Shown: positions 1 through 6,646 of the stretch, piece after piece
Numbering within the stretch: the first letter of the stretch is position 1
Layout: the number at the start of each line of letters is the position of its first letter
Assembly: GCA_016934645.1 (NCBI GenBank)
Contig: JAFGSL010000721.1
Coordinates: 1-12,274 of the forward strand
DNA: 12,274 nt
Source of the DNA: Anaerolineae bacterium
GTDB taxonomy: Bacteria > Chloroflexota > Anaerolineae > B4-G1 > SLSP01
Reading direction: 5' to 3'
Position numbers and translations under genes: made by a program
Notes under the pieces: model-generated
Told to the model about the DNA's origin: nothing
What the model saw: the letters and a program-made list of their open reading frames with translations, nothing else
The model's database searches: none

Positions 1-133
1 GCTTGCCTCCTAGGTTCTGTGATGAGATACCTTAGGATACCACAAGCTCGCTTTTCTTTTAACCAAAATTTCGATCTACTGAGTCTCCTGATTACGACCA
101 CAAAATCCTAATCCTATCTTTGGAGGAAACAAC

Positions 134-721
134 ATGGGTCTGAATACAATTATCAGTGTGCTTGATGTGATCTTTGGTGTAGTAGGCCTGATCTTGATCC
201 TGCGCATCGTGCTGCATTTGTTCCGTGTCTCATCGCAGAATCCGGTTATGCACTTTCTCACGCTCGTCACCGATCCCGTGGTCAACCTGGCCAACAAGCT
301 CCTGGGCATTCCTGCCTACCGCCGCTACGATCTCTCCGCGATTGGGTCACTGGCGGCGGCGTTGATTGTCATCTGGGTGGGACGGACGCTGATTGTGTGG
401 GTGCTGCAATTGCTGATCTACGTGCCGGGATGGTTCCGCAATCCCCTTGGCAGTATCGGCACGATGCTAGTCTTCGTCTTACGTCTGGTCTTCGAGCTTT
501 ATAGCATGGCGCTGCTCGTGCGTATTCTCTTCGAGTGGATCCGCGTCCCTTACTCCAGCCGGGTGATGCGCTTCTTGTGGGACATCACCGAACCACTGCT
601 TGCTCCGATCCGGAGCGTGCTGCCGTCGTTCGGTGGGTTGGATTTTTCCCCGCTGATCGCCTTCTTCTTGCTGAACTTCGTGCAACGCCTGGTATTTATG
701 ATGCTGGGGTGGGTTTTCTAG
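134..721 (+). CDS. YggT family integral membrane protein with two YggT domains
   Basis: This 195-residue, very hydrophobic protein has two tandem YggT-type units. The first spans about residues 1-95, with a helix at 6-30, the loop motif NPVMHFLTLVTDPVV (36-50) and a helix at 66-96. The second spans about residues 105-195, with a helix at 108-136, the matching loop SRVMRFLWDITEPLLAPIRSVLP (142-164, in two parts) and a helix at 170-193. The loop pattern 'sR.m.fl..iTePlL.PiR..lP' is the family signature. YggT proteins sit in the cytoplasmic membrane; their role is poorly defined, with links to cell division (YlmG) and osmotic stress in other bacteria. The ATG has a strong Shine-Dalgarno, GGAGG at 122-126, seven bases upstream. 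The gene is alone on its strand here and converges tail to tail with miaB, with 17 bases between the stop codons. No clear promoter was identified in positions 1-121, and no terminator is visible in the gap. Confidence 0.93.
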   Translation: MGLNTIISVLDVIFGVVGLILILRIVLHLFRVSSQNPVMHFLTLVTDPVVNLANKLLGIPAYRRYDLSAIGSLAAALIVIWVGRTLIVWVLQLLIYVPGWFRNPLGSIGTMLVFVLRLVFELYSMALLVRILFEWIRVPYSSRVMRFLWDITEPLLAPIRSVLPSFGGLDFSPLIAFFLLNFVQRLVFMMLGWVF

Positions 722-738
722 GAGTTAGTGGGGCAAGA

Positions 739-2106
739 CTAAAGCTGGGCCTCTCCAATGAGCGACCACGGTCCGGTCCAGGTGATCTTCACCTGCGCCA
801 GTCGCCCACGCCAATTGCCCTCCGCCGGGAAGAAGACTAACCGGTCGGTGCGGGTGCGTCCGACCCAGCGATCCCGCTTCGCATTGCGGCTTTCGACGAG
901 CACTTCGACGGTCTGACCGAGGTAACGGGCGTTTAGTTCCTCCAACACAGCAGCTTGTAGGTCGTCCAGCGCCTTGCGACGGCGCTCTTTCTCCGCGCGG
1001 GGTAAATCATCGCTCATCGTACGTGTGGCAACGGTGAGCGGGCGCGCTGAGTAACGCGCGATGTGGGCCTTGTCCAGTTTCAGTTCCGCCAGCAGATCGT
1101 AGGTGTGCTGGAACTGTGCCTCAGTCTCGCCGGGAAATCCCACGATGATGTCGGTGGCGATGGAGACACCGGGGATGTTTTCGCGGATGCGCGCCACGAG
1201 CCGCCGGTAATCCTCTACCGTGTAGCCGCGCCGCATCTGGGACAACACCTCGTCATCACCGGCCTGGATGGGGACCTCGATGTGCTCGCATACCTTCGGT
1301 AGTTCGGCCACGGCGCGCAGCAAATCGTCTTTCATCCAATTGGGATGGCTGGTGAGAAAGCGCAGACGCTCCAACCCCTCGATCTCGTGAACCTGCCGCA
1401 ACAGTGTGACAAGCGGGGTTTCCGTTGCCCCGTTGAATTCTGGCAGGTCATAGCCGTAGCGATCCACGATCTGGCCAAGCAATGTGATTTCCTTGACGCC
1501 CTGGGCGACCATCTGCCGCGCTTCGGCCAGAATTGCTTCCGGCGGGCGACTGCGCTCCGCGCCTCGCCGGTAAGGGATAACACAGTATGTGCAGGCGTGC
1601 GAGCAGCCGAGGACGATGGGGAGGTGTGCGCTGACGATGTGCTCCCGTTCCGATGGCGGTAGAATCGTGTCGACACGCCCCAACGCCAGCCGGCGCGCTT
1701 CTGCGTCCGCGATAAGGGTTCGCGCTTCATCCAGGTCCCCACGTTCGGCAAGCAGTGCCCACAACTCGGTGGGATCGGAGGGCGGGAGAAAGATGTCGAC
1801 CCAGGGGAAACGCTTTTGCAGAGTCGTAGGCTGGTCTGCCAACCTCTGCTCCTTCACGCCGACCATGCAGCCCATCAATGCCAGAATCCGCTCCGGGTGG
1901 CGTGCTTTGACGCGTCGCAGTTGATTCAAACGCCCCACAGCTTTGTCCTCCGGTTGCTGGCGCACCACGCACGTGTTGAGGATCATCACATCAGCGTCTT
2001 CCGCGCGCTCGGCGGGCGTGTAACCGAGTCGTTCCAGCCCGGCAGCGACGCGCTGCGAGTCCGCAACGTTCATCTGGCATCCAATTGTCCAAATATGGTA
2101 CTGCAT
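739..2106 (-). CDS. miaB: tRNA-2-methylthio-N6-dimethylallyladenosine synthase (MiaB-type radical SAM methylthiotransferase)
   Basis: The 455-residue length is normal for a methylthiotransferase. The N-terminal UPF0004 domain carries its three cluster cysteines: C10 (TIGCQMN), C46 (NTCVVR) and C80 (LMGC). The radical SAM core has the CxxxCxxC motif at C168, C172 and C175 in GCSHACTYCVIPYRRG. A C-terminal TRAM domain occupies roughly residues 390-453 (starting near LGQTVEVLVE). Together these bind two [4Fe-4S] clusters and add a methylthio group to i6A37 of tRNAs reading UNN codons. The NTC-V-R signature favours MiaB over the MtaB/YqeV (t6A) subgroup, where a T follows the cysteine and no R is expected; the subgroup call comes from motif recall only. 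The gene lies just downstream of a terminator hairpin (2139-2169) and therefore is probably transcribed separately or by read-through. A weak AGGA lies about 11 bases before the ATG. Confidence 0.93.
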   Translation of the reverse strand: MQYHIWTIGCQMNVADSQRVAAGLERLGYTPAERAEDADVMILNTCVVRQQPEDKAVGRLNQLRRVKARHPERILALMGCMVGVKEQRLADQPTTLQKRFPWVDIFLPPSDPTELWALLAERGDLDEARTLIADAEARRLALGRVDTILPPSEREHIVSAHLPIVLGCSHACTYCVIPYRRGAERSRPPEAILAEARQMVAQGVKEITLLGQIVDRYGYDLPEFNGATETPLVTLLRQVHEIEGLERLRFLTSHPNWMKDDLLRAVAELPKVCEHIEVPIQAGDDEVLSQMRRGYTVEDYRRLVARIRENIPGVSIATDIIVGFPGETEAQFQHTYDLLAELKLDKAHIARYSARPLTVATRTMSDDLPRAEKERRRKALDDLQAAVLEELNARYLGQTVEVLVESRNAKRDRWVGRTRTDRLVFFPAEGNWRGRLAQVKITWTGPWSLIGEAQL

Positions 2107-2138
2107 GTTATCGGTATTCCTGTTTCTTTGTCATCGTT

Positions 2139-2169
2139 AAAAAGGCGGCGGATGTGATCATCCGCCGCC
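2139..2169 (-). terminator. Rho-independent terminator closing the hisS-to-hypothetical gene cluster
   Basis: A perfect 11-bp GC-rich stem (GGCGGCGGATG at 2144-2154 against its complement at 2159-2169) with a four-base loop is followed, reading the minus strand, by five T residues (2143-2139). It lies about 30 bases after the stop of the 2200-3030 gene and about 30 bases before the miaB start, so it would end the long minus-strand transcript and insulate miaB. Confidence 0.8.
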
Positions 2170-2199
2170 GCCATACTATACCACAATTCGAGTAAAAAT

Positions 2200-3030
2200 T
2201 CAGCGGCGCTCCCACTCCTTCGTTGCGGCGCGGATCAGTGCCCGAATTTCAGGATTGGGGATCTCGTTCACATCGGCATAGACGATACCATCAATAGCAA
2301 AGCACACACCGCCACTCGGCGCATTTTGCAGCTTGATGGAGCGGCCGGCCAGCGAAGGGATACGCATCTGCATCTCCGCCACGATTGCGCCTATCTCGCG
2401 TGCCAGGTCGAGCGCCGTCATAATCGTCGGCGCGGCGTCGGAACGATTGAGTGTTGGCTCATCTTTGAGGAAGAGGCGCGGCCTATCCGTGGGTAGAGTT
2501 GCCTGAGGTGCGGCTGGTGCTGCTACAGGCTTTTCTACTGGCGGAACGTGATTGTCCGGCGCGACCGGTGTAGGCGCAGCAGAAAGGCGCACGGCAGGCT
2601 CACGCATGGCAGGTTGCTGCACGGCAGGCTGCCGCGCTGGCTGCGGCGGTGCCGCGGGCGCGGGTGGTTTCCTGGCCGCCTGGTCTTTCTGGACGTAGCT
2701 ACGGGCAAAGGCGACCACTTCCTTCAATCCGGCAACGACGTCCTTGCGCACCGTATCATCGGGCACGGCTTCCAGGTTGGGGTAGACCTCTCCGTTGACG
2801 GCAATTTCCCATGTTCTATCGGGCGTGTGATCAACCGATAATAGATAGACATCACGCGGGATTACGCTGAAGGGCGGCGTGGTGGCAGTGGCAGGTTCTG
2901 TTTTGCTCGCCTTGAGCTGTTTTTTGTAGCGTGCCTTGAAAATCACCCACGCCAGCCAAAACGTGATGCCGATGATGCCGACGATAAGCAGGCCAAGCAT
3001 AGGCAGGAGGAAACTCATCAGGTCCGGCAT
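2200..3030 (-). CDS. Membrane-anchored hypothetical protein with two copies of a small domain separated by a Pro/Ala linker
   Basis: I do not recognise a named family. The 276-residue protein has an N-terminal membrane segment (about residues 7-31, followed by the basic stretch KARYKKQLK), so most of it should face the cytoplasm. A disordered Pro/Ala/Gln linker runs from about 118 to 182 with short reiterations (QPA, EPAV, PAVQQPAM). The two flanking folded parts resemble each other: residues 75-108 (EIAVNGEVYPNLEAVPDD, then TVRKDVVAGLKEVVAF) and 242-273 (VCFAIDGIVYADVNEIPNPE, then IRALIRAATKEW). Both follow the pattern 'aI-D/N-G-x-V-Y-x-D/N-x-x-E-I/V-P', then a helix. The start is well supported by AGGAGG six bases upstream. 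It is the last gene before the terminator at 2139-2169, 19 bases after the methyltransferase gene. Function is unknown; a scaffold or sensor at the membrane is only a guess. Confidence 0.85.
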   Translation of the reverse strand: MPDLMSFLLPMLGLLIVGIIGITFWLAWVIFKARYKKQLKASKTEPATATTPPFSVIPRDVYLLSVDHTPDRTWEIAVNGEVYPNLEAVPDDTVRKDVVAGLKEVVAFARSYVQKDQAARKPPAPAAPPQPARQPAVQQPAMREPAVRLSAAPTPVAPDNHVPPVEKPVAAPAAPQATLPTDRPRLFLKDEPTLNRSDAAPTIMTALDLAREIGAIVAEMQMRIPSLAGRSIKLQNAPSGGVCFAIDGIVYADVNEIPNPEIRALIRAATKEWERR

Positions 3031-3049
3031 TTTCTACCTCCTTGAAACT

Positions 3050-3796
3050 CTAAAGCCTTTCGTATTCTCCAACGAGATGGACGCGCCAGGTTGCCGGGAG
3101 TAGCACCGCCAGGCGGGCTGCGAGTGCAAAGGTGTCCTCCATCCAGCCAAAGTAAGATGGGTCATCCACCCATTCCATCTTCACGAGATGCAGTCCAGTC
3201 TGGGCACCGAGGCGTCCCAGCGCCTCGAAGGTGTTCGCCCGATAATATACCGGGAAAGTGTCCGCCGCCGCGCGCCGGTAGATGGCGGTCACGAGCGGCG
3301 CTTGTAGCGTCTTTATCTGTGCCAACAGTGCACTCAGACGCGGGATCAGGTGACGGCGGTTGGGTGTCAAAAAGAAGAACCACCCGCCCGGACGCAGCAC
3401 ACGCGCGATCTCACGCCAGGTCGCCGCAGGTTCCGGCAGATGCTCCAGCACCCACGACGCGATCACAGTGTCGAATGTCGCATCGGCAAAGGGCAGGTGC
3501 TCGGAAAAAGCCTGACCACGTTGCAACGCTATGGCGCGATGCTCTTTGAGCGAAAGCCAGTCTGGATCACAGCCGATCCAGTGACCGGTTGTGCCGAGCC
3601 GCTCGATGACCCCACCGCGCCCGCACCCGAGGTCGAGGACGCGGCTTGTGGGCGTAACCCGCGCTGCGATCCACCGCTGGAAGCGCGCCGTCGCGTGTTC
3701 CCAGCCCGGCTTCAAAGCCGCGTAACGGCGACGGTAGTGCTCTAGGTTGGAGCAACCTCGGTTGGTGGACCAACCTCTTTGATCTTCCGCAACCAT
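3050..3796 (-). CDS. Class I SAM-dependent methyltransferase
   Basis: The 248-residue protein has a Rossmann methyltransferase core. Motif I is VLDLGCGRGG (53-62), the ribose-binding acid is D77 in IGCDPD, and the Methyltransf_11 pattern follows as PFADATFDTVIASWVLEHLP and then IARVLRPGGWFFFLTPN. The C-terminal 90 residues (with VYYRANTFEALGRLG) form a small substrate-side region seen in methyltransferases of polysaccharide and lipid pathways; the substrate cannot be read from sequence. The neighbouring glycosyltransferase suggests glycan or lipid modification. The start is uncertain: the ATG at 3796 has no Shine-Dalgarno, and residues 7-18 are encoded by a double hairpin repeat (3744-3776). 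The first residues may therefore be recent additions. It lies 19 bases upstream of the hypothetical gene, with a 150-base repeat-bearing gap on its 5' side. Confidence 0.88.
   Translation of the reverse strand: MVAEDQRGWSTNRGCSNLEHYRRRYAALKPGWEHATARFQRWIAARVTPTSRVLDLGCGRGGVIERLGTTGHWIGCDPDWLSLKEHRAIALQRGQAFSEHLPFADATFDTVIASWVLEHLPEPAATWREIARVLRPGGWFFFLTPNRRHLIPRLSALLAQIKTLQAPLVTAIYRRAAADTFPVYYRANTFEALGRLGAQTGLHLVKMEWVDDPSYFGWMEDTFALAARLAVLLPATWRVHLVGEYERL
3744..3776. repeat. Two adjacent small hairpins overlapping the start of the methyltransferase gene
   Basis: Positions 3744-3758 form a 6-bp stem AGGTTG/CAACCT with loop GAG; 3760-3775 form a 7-bp stem GGTTGGT/ACCAACC with loop GG. The outer halves AGGTTGG (3744-3750) and CCAACCT (3770-3776) are also complementary. 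The form suggests a mobile intergenic palindrome family; no second copy is present in this window. Confidence 0.5.
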
Positions 3797-3836
3797 GATT
3801 TTATTCTATGCCTATTGGGAAAAAGTTCAATTCTTT

Positions 3837-3919
3837 ACCGCTGAGCGCGCAGAGTTCGCGGAGATTCCAGATGGTGTTAACAATACCAAATTCTCTGCGT
3901 ACTCAGCGACCTCGGCGGT
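3837..3919. repeat. Imperfect inverted repeat (28-base arms) in the glycosyltransferase-methyltransferase gap
   Basis: The arm at 3837-3864 (begins ACCGCTGAGCGCGCAGAG) and the reverse complement of 3892-3919 (begins ACCGCCGAGGTCGCTGAG) match at 22 of 28 positions without gaps. They are separated by 27 AT-richer bases. It fills much of the 150-base gap 3797-3946, which otherwise shows no gene. The element resembles short non-autonomous elements common in environmental genomes. Confidence 0.7.
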
Positions 3920-3946
3920 GAAAAAGACGTTCGACATTACAAAACA

Positions 3947-5176
3947 TCAATTCCCTTGTTCGAGCCGCGCGAGGAGCGGTGGCAGGAGCACATCCCAATC
4001 GTAGGCGTGAGCGTAGGCGCGGGCGTGAGCCTCCAACTGCGCCCGCGCGGCGGCGTCGCGTGCTAGGTGGATGCACGCCTTGGCGAACGCCGCTGGCTCA
4101 TCGGCCAGATACATCGCTTCTTCAGGATGGACGAATCCTTCCGCCCCGAGCGTGGTGGAAACGATGGCTTTGCCCATCGACGTAGCTTCCAGTAGCTTGA
4201 GGCGCGTGCCGCCGCCGATTAACAACGGGACGACGTAGACGGTCGCTGCATTGATGTAGGGGCGCGTATCGGGAACGGATCCGGTGATGATGATGCCGGG
4301 CAATTCGCGGAGCGCATCGAGCCGGCGGTGGGGATGGCGGCCCACGAGGTAGAGATGGGCATCGGGCAATGCGGCGCGGATGCGGGGCCACACCTCGGCG
4401 GCAAACCAGAGCGCTCCATCGACGTTGGGGCGGAAGTCCATCGTGCCGGTGAAGACGAAAGCCGGTTGATGGAGCTCAGCCGCGTCGGTGAAGGTGGCAT
4501 ATTCGGCCACCGTGATGCCGTTAGGGATCACGAGCGGGTCGAGTGTGGGGATAACGCGCTGTAGCGCCTGCGCATCCGCCTCGGACACTGTGATCACCAG
4601 ATCGGCACGGCGGCAGACGGCGGCTTCGTAGTGGCGCAGTCGTCGCCACTGGATGGCGGAATAGAGCGCGGCAGGCCATCGTCGCGGGCGGCGTAGGTCG
4701 GCGGAACCGGCCCGCTTCTGTAACACGTATTCGCAGTTGTGGTCATCAAAAACGGTAGACGGGGCGCGAAGATTCGCGCGACGGTAGACGGTAGACGGGG
4801 GGAGAAGTTCAAGGTAGGGGGCCATTTCTAAGCCTTCTACTTGGACCCAGTCGAAGGTGTAGGTGTCGAGCCAGTGCTGCATGTGTTGGCGGAAGGCAGG
4901 GCTTTCGAGGCGTAGCGTCAGATCGGGGTGCGTGCTGGTGAGCAGGGCGCGCAGGCGGTCGCGGGTAGTGCGGGTTGGCTGTGGAATGATGGCGACATGC
5001 TCGACGACGTTGGATAGAGGCGCTGGCGGTTCGATGGGTTGATCAGGAGCGGCGAAGGTGAGCAGTGATACGTGGTGCTGTGCCGCCAGCCCCCGCAAGA
5101 TGCCCCAATTGCGCAAGGCCGTCCCCTGGCGTGGTGGATAAGGAACCTGGGGAGTGAGGAGTAGGATATGGGCCAT
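3947..5176 (-). CDS. GT4-family (GT-B fold) glycosyltransferase
   Basis: The 409-residue protein starts with the beta-strand and loop of a GT-B N-domain (HILLLTPQVPYPPRQGTALR, 3-22). It ends with the donor-binding GT4 signature GGGTRLKLLEATSMGKAIVS (321-340) followed by TTLGAEG. Other family marks are FDDHNCEY (143-150), VITVSEAD (194-201), VIPNGI (216-221) and FTGTMDFRPNVDGALWF (242-258). It should transfer a nucleotide-activated sugar in cell-surface glycan or exopolysaccharide synthesis; donor and acceptor are unknown. It resembles the subgroup annotated as PEP-CTERM/exosortase-type sugar transferases. Residues about 127-142 (PSTVYRRANLRAPSTV) sit just before the conserved FDDHN block and are encoded by repeat DNA (4752-4800), so they look inserted in frame. 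The gene follows the B-box gene by 21 bases; no good Shine-Dalgarno precedes the ATG at 5176. Confidence 0.9.
   Translation of the reverse strand: MAHILLLTPQVPYPPRQGTALRNWGILRGLAAQHHVSLLTFAAPDQPIEPPAPLSNVVEHVAIIPQPTRTTRDRLRALLTSTHPDLTLRLESPAFRQHMQHWLDTYTFDWVQVEGLEMAPYLELLPPSTVYRRANLRAPSTVFDDHNCEYVLQKRAGSADLRRPRRWPAALYSAIQWRRLRHYEAAVCRRADLVITVSEADAQALQRVIPTLDPLVIPNGITVAEYATFTDAAELHQPAFVFTGTMDFRPNVDGALWFAAEVWPRIRAALPDAHLYLVGRHPHRRLDALRELPGIIITGSVPDTRPYINAATVYVVPLLIGGGTRLKLLEATSMGKAIVSTTLGAEGFVHPEEAMYLADEPAAFAKACIHLARDAAARAQLEAHARAYAHAYDWDVLLPPLLARLEQGN
4752..4800. repeat. ACGGTAGACGG direct repeats flanking a 7-bp hairpin, inside the glycosyltransferase gene
   Basis: ACGGTAGACGG occurs at 4752-4762 and 4781-4791, and the second copy is extended by another TAGACGG. 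Between them GCGCGAA (4764-4770) and TTCGCGC (4773-4779) make a perfect hairpin with a two-base loop. The segment lies in the coding frame without a stop. Confidence 0.75.
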
Positions 5177-5197
5177 AGGTATGCTATTCGTCTTTGG

Positions 5198-5770
5198 CTA
5201 ATGCAGGCGTAGCCTGACAAGAATCGCGCCGATGACGAGGGGGAGGTGGATCAGCGCGTAGAAAACATTAAAGATACCCCACGCATTGCCGCTCATGAAG
5301 GTGCCAATACCGCCGAAAGCATCGATCAACAGCAGGGGCAGGCTGCCAATTACGACACCGGCGACAACGACCTTCCACAAATGGCGGCTGTAACGGCGCT
5401 TGGTCAAGCGCGACACGGCCTCGGCGATGATCGTCCCCGCCAGCGGTGAAAGAAGAAAGATGAACCAGCCCGACATAGGGATGAGCGGGATGATGCTGGC
5501 CACGGCACCCAATACCAACGCGACTACGCCAGCGATGACGTAGTCATAACTTTTGCTACTGTCGAAACGTTTGGTGTGGCTTTTCCGGCAGTCAGGGCAG
5601 ATGTAGCCGATGGGCGTGCGCCGCGCACATTTGCTACAGATTGGTGCACCGCATTGGTAACAGCGCAGCGCCGTCTCCACTTTAGGATGCCATTTACAAT
5701 ATAAAACCTCGTCAAGGGTTTCTTCTACTGTATCTACATCATTTGCCATTTGCCATTCACCATTTGCCAT
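5198..5770 (-). CDS. B-box/zinc-ribbon protein with C-terminal membrane helices
   Basis: The 190-residue protein has an N-terminal B-box-like zinc-binding module with eight ligands in regular spacing: C25, H28, C37, C40, C45, C48, C58 and C61 (CKWH, CYQC, CSKC, CPDC). This is followed by about four hydrophobic segments (near 76-95, 100-118, 132-150 and 163-186). Bacterial proteins of this build are common in Chloroflexota and Firmicutes and have no proven function; the cytosolic zinc module may mediate protein contacts at the membrane. The ATG at 5770 is preferred because GGGGA at the end of nadK lies seven bases upstream and the genes are separated by only three bases, which suggests translational coupling. 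The first ten residues (MANGEWQMAN) are encoded by a tandem ATGGCAAATG-type repeat. An alternative start at 5749 would remove them but lacks a ribosome binding site. Confidence 0.85.
   Translation of the reverse strand: MANGEWQMANDVDTVEETLDEVLYCKWHPKVETALRCYQCGAPICSKCARRTPIGYICPDCRKSHTKRFDSSKSYDYVIAGVVALVLGAVASIIPLIPMSGWFIFLLSPLAGTIIAEAVSRLTKRRYSRHLWKVVVAGVVIGSLPLLLIDAFGGIGTFMSGNAWGIFNVFYALIHLPLVIGAILVRLRLH
5737..5770. repeat. Tandem TTTGCCAT-type repeat at the start of the B-box gene
   Basis: The words CATTTGCCAT and CATTCACCAT alternate here (plus strand), giving an imperfect tandem array of about 7- to 14-base units. On the minus strand it reads ATGGCAAATGG repeatedly and supplies several in-frame ATG codons for the B-box gene. 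Confidence 0.65.
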
Positions 5771-5773
5771 TGA

Positions 5774-6619
5774 CTATTCCCCGTTGCGCGGGGCCAGGCG
5801 GGTGACCAGGGTGCGGTAGAAGTCGCTGCGACTGCGCAGGCGCAGAAAGCGCGCCTGAAGTGGGCTGCGTTCGATGCGCACTACGTCGCCATTATGCAGT
5901 TCCCCTTCCATGCGACCGTCGACAGTGAGCATGCCAGGGATCTCAGTATTGACCTCCACCTCGACCACGGCATCTGCGCCGAGTACGATAGGGCGTTCCA
6001 TACTGAGGTGCGGAGCGGCCGGGATAAGCAGGATGTTGTCGAGCCAGGGGGGCAGGATGGGACCGCCGATGGCATAGGCGTATGCCGTGGATCCCGTCGG
6101 TGTAGCGAGGATCAGGCCATCCGCTACGTAACGGGTCAGTTCTGTTCCATCGATGAACGTGCGCAATCGTACGGTGCGCGCCAATGCGCCGCGACTGACC
6201 ACTGCATCGTTGAGCGCGTGTTCCTGGGCGATGCGCTGCCCTTGATGCCTAAGGTTGACGCACAACATCATGCGTGTTTCGATCCAGCCCTCGCCCGCCA
6301 GCACCCGTTTTAGGACAGGTTGCCATTTTTCAGGGGATGTCTCGGTCAGGAAACCCACCCGGCCCATGTTGATGCCCAGGATTGGCGTGCCGCTGGATGC
6401 CGTTTGCTGCGCTGCGCGGAGGATCGAACCATCGCCCCCTAAGGTGATGAGCAGGTCCGAGGGCAAGCAGGCCGTGGCATCCTGATCGCGGGAACAAAGC
6501 CATGCGCGGCATCCCTGCCTCTCTAGCCACGCGACGATGGTCTCAGCGATCGGCAAGGTCGCCGGGACGCGTGGGTTATAAACTACCGTGATTGCGTGGA
6601 TGGACATTACCCGCGACAT
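5774..6619 (-). CDS. nadK: NAD kinase
   Basis: The 281-residue protein phosphorylates NAD+ to NADP+ using ATP or polyphosphate in the cytoplasm. Family motifs are complete: GGDG at 61-64 in LLITLGGDGSILRAA, the NMGRVGFLTE loop (84-93), ALNDAVVSRG (135-144), and the conserved second block ATPTGSTAYAYAIGGPILPP (172-191). D-G in the TVDGR region (232-236) is also present. Length and domain order are ordinary for the bacterial PpnK family. It starts 27 bases after hisS and ends three bases before the B-box gene, so the three are very likely co-transcribed. Start choice is between ATG 6619 and ATG 6607 (MSIHAI); neither has a strong Shine-Dalgarno, and the shorter form would still keep the first beta-strand (ITVVYNP). 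Confidence 0.96.
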   Translation of the reverse strand: MSRVMSIHAITVVYNPRVPATLPIAETIVAWLERQGCRAWLCSRDQDATACLPSDLLITLGGDGSILRAAQQTASSGTPILGINMGRVGFLTETSPEKWQPVLKRVLAGEGWIETRMMLCVNLRHQGQRIAQEHALNDAVVSRGALARTVRLRTFIDGTELTRYVADGLILATPTGSTAYAYAIGGPILPPWLDNILLIPAAPHLSMERPIVLGADAVVEVEVNTEIPGMLTVDGRMEGELHNGDVVRIERSPLQARFLRLRSRSDFYRTLVTRLAPRNGE

Positions 6620-6646
6620 GGTGTTTGTGGCCTTGGGCCTTGCAGA

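Noticed and set aside
1..133. Promoter or RNA element upstream of the YggT gene
   Set aside because: Apart from the Shine-Dalgarno and a short GATACC direct repeat, no -35/-10 pair or stable fold was convincing.
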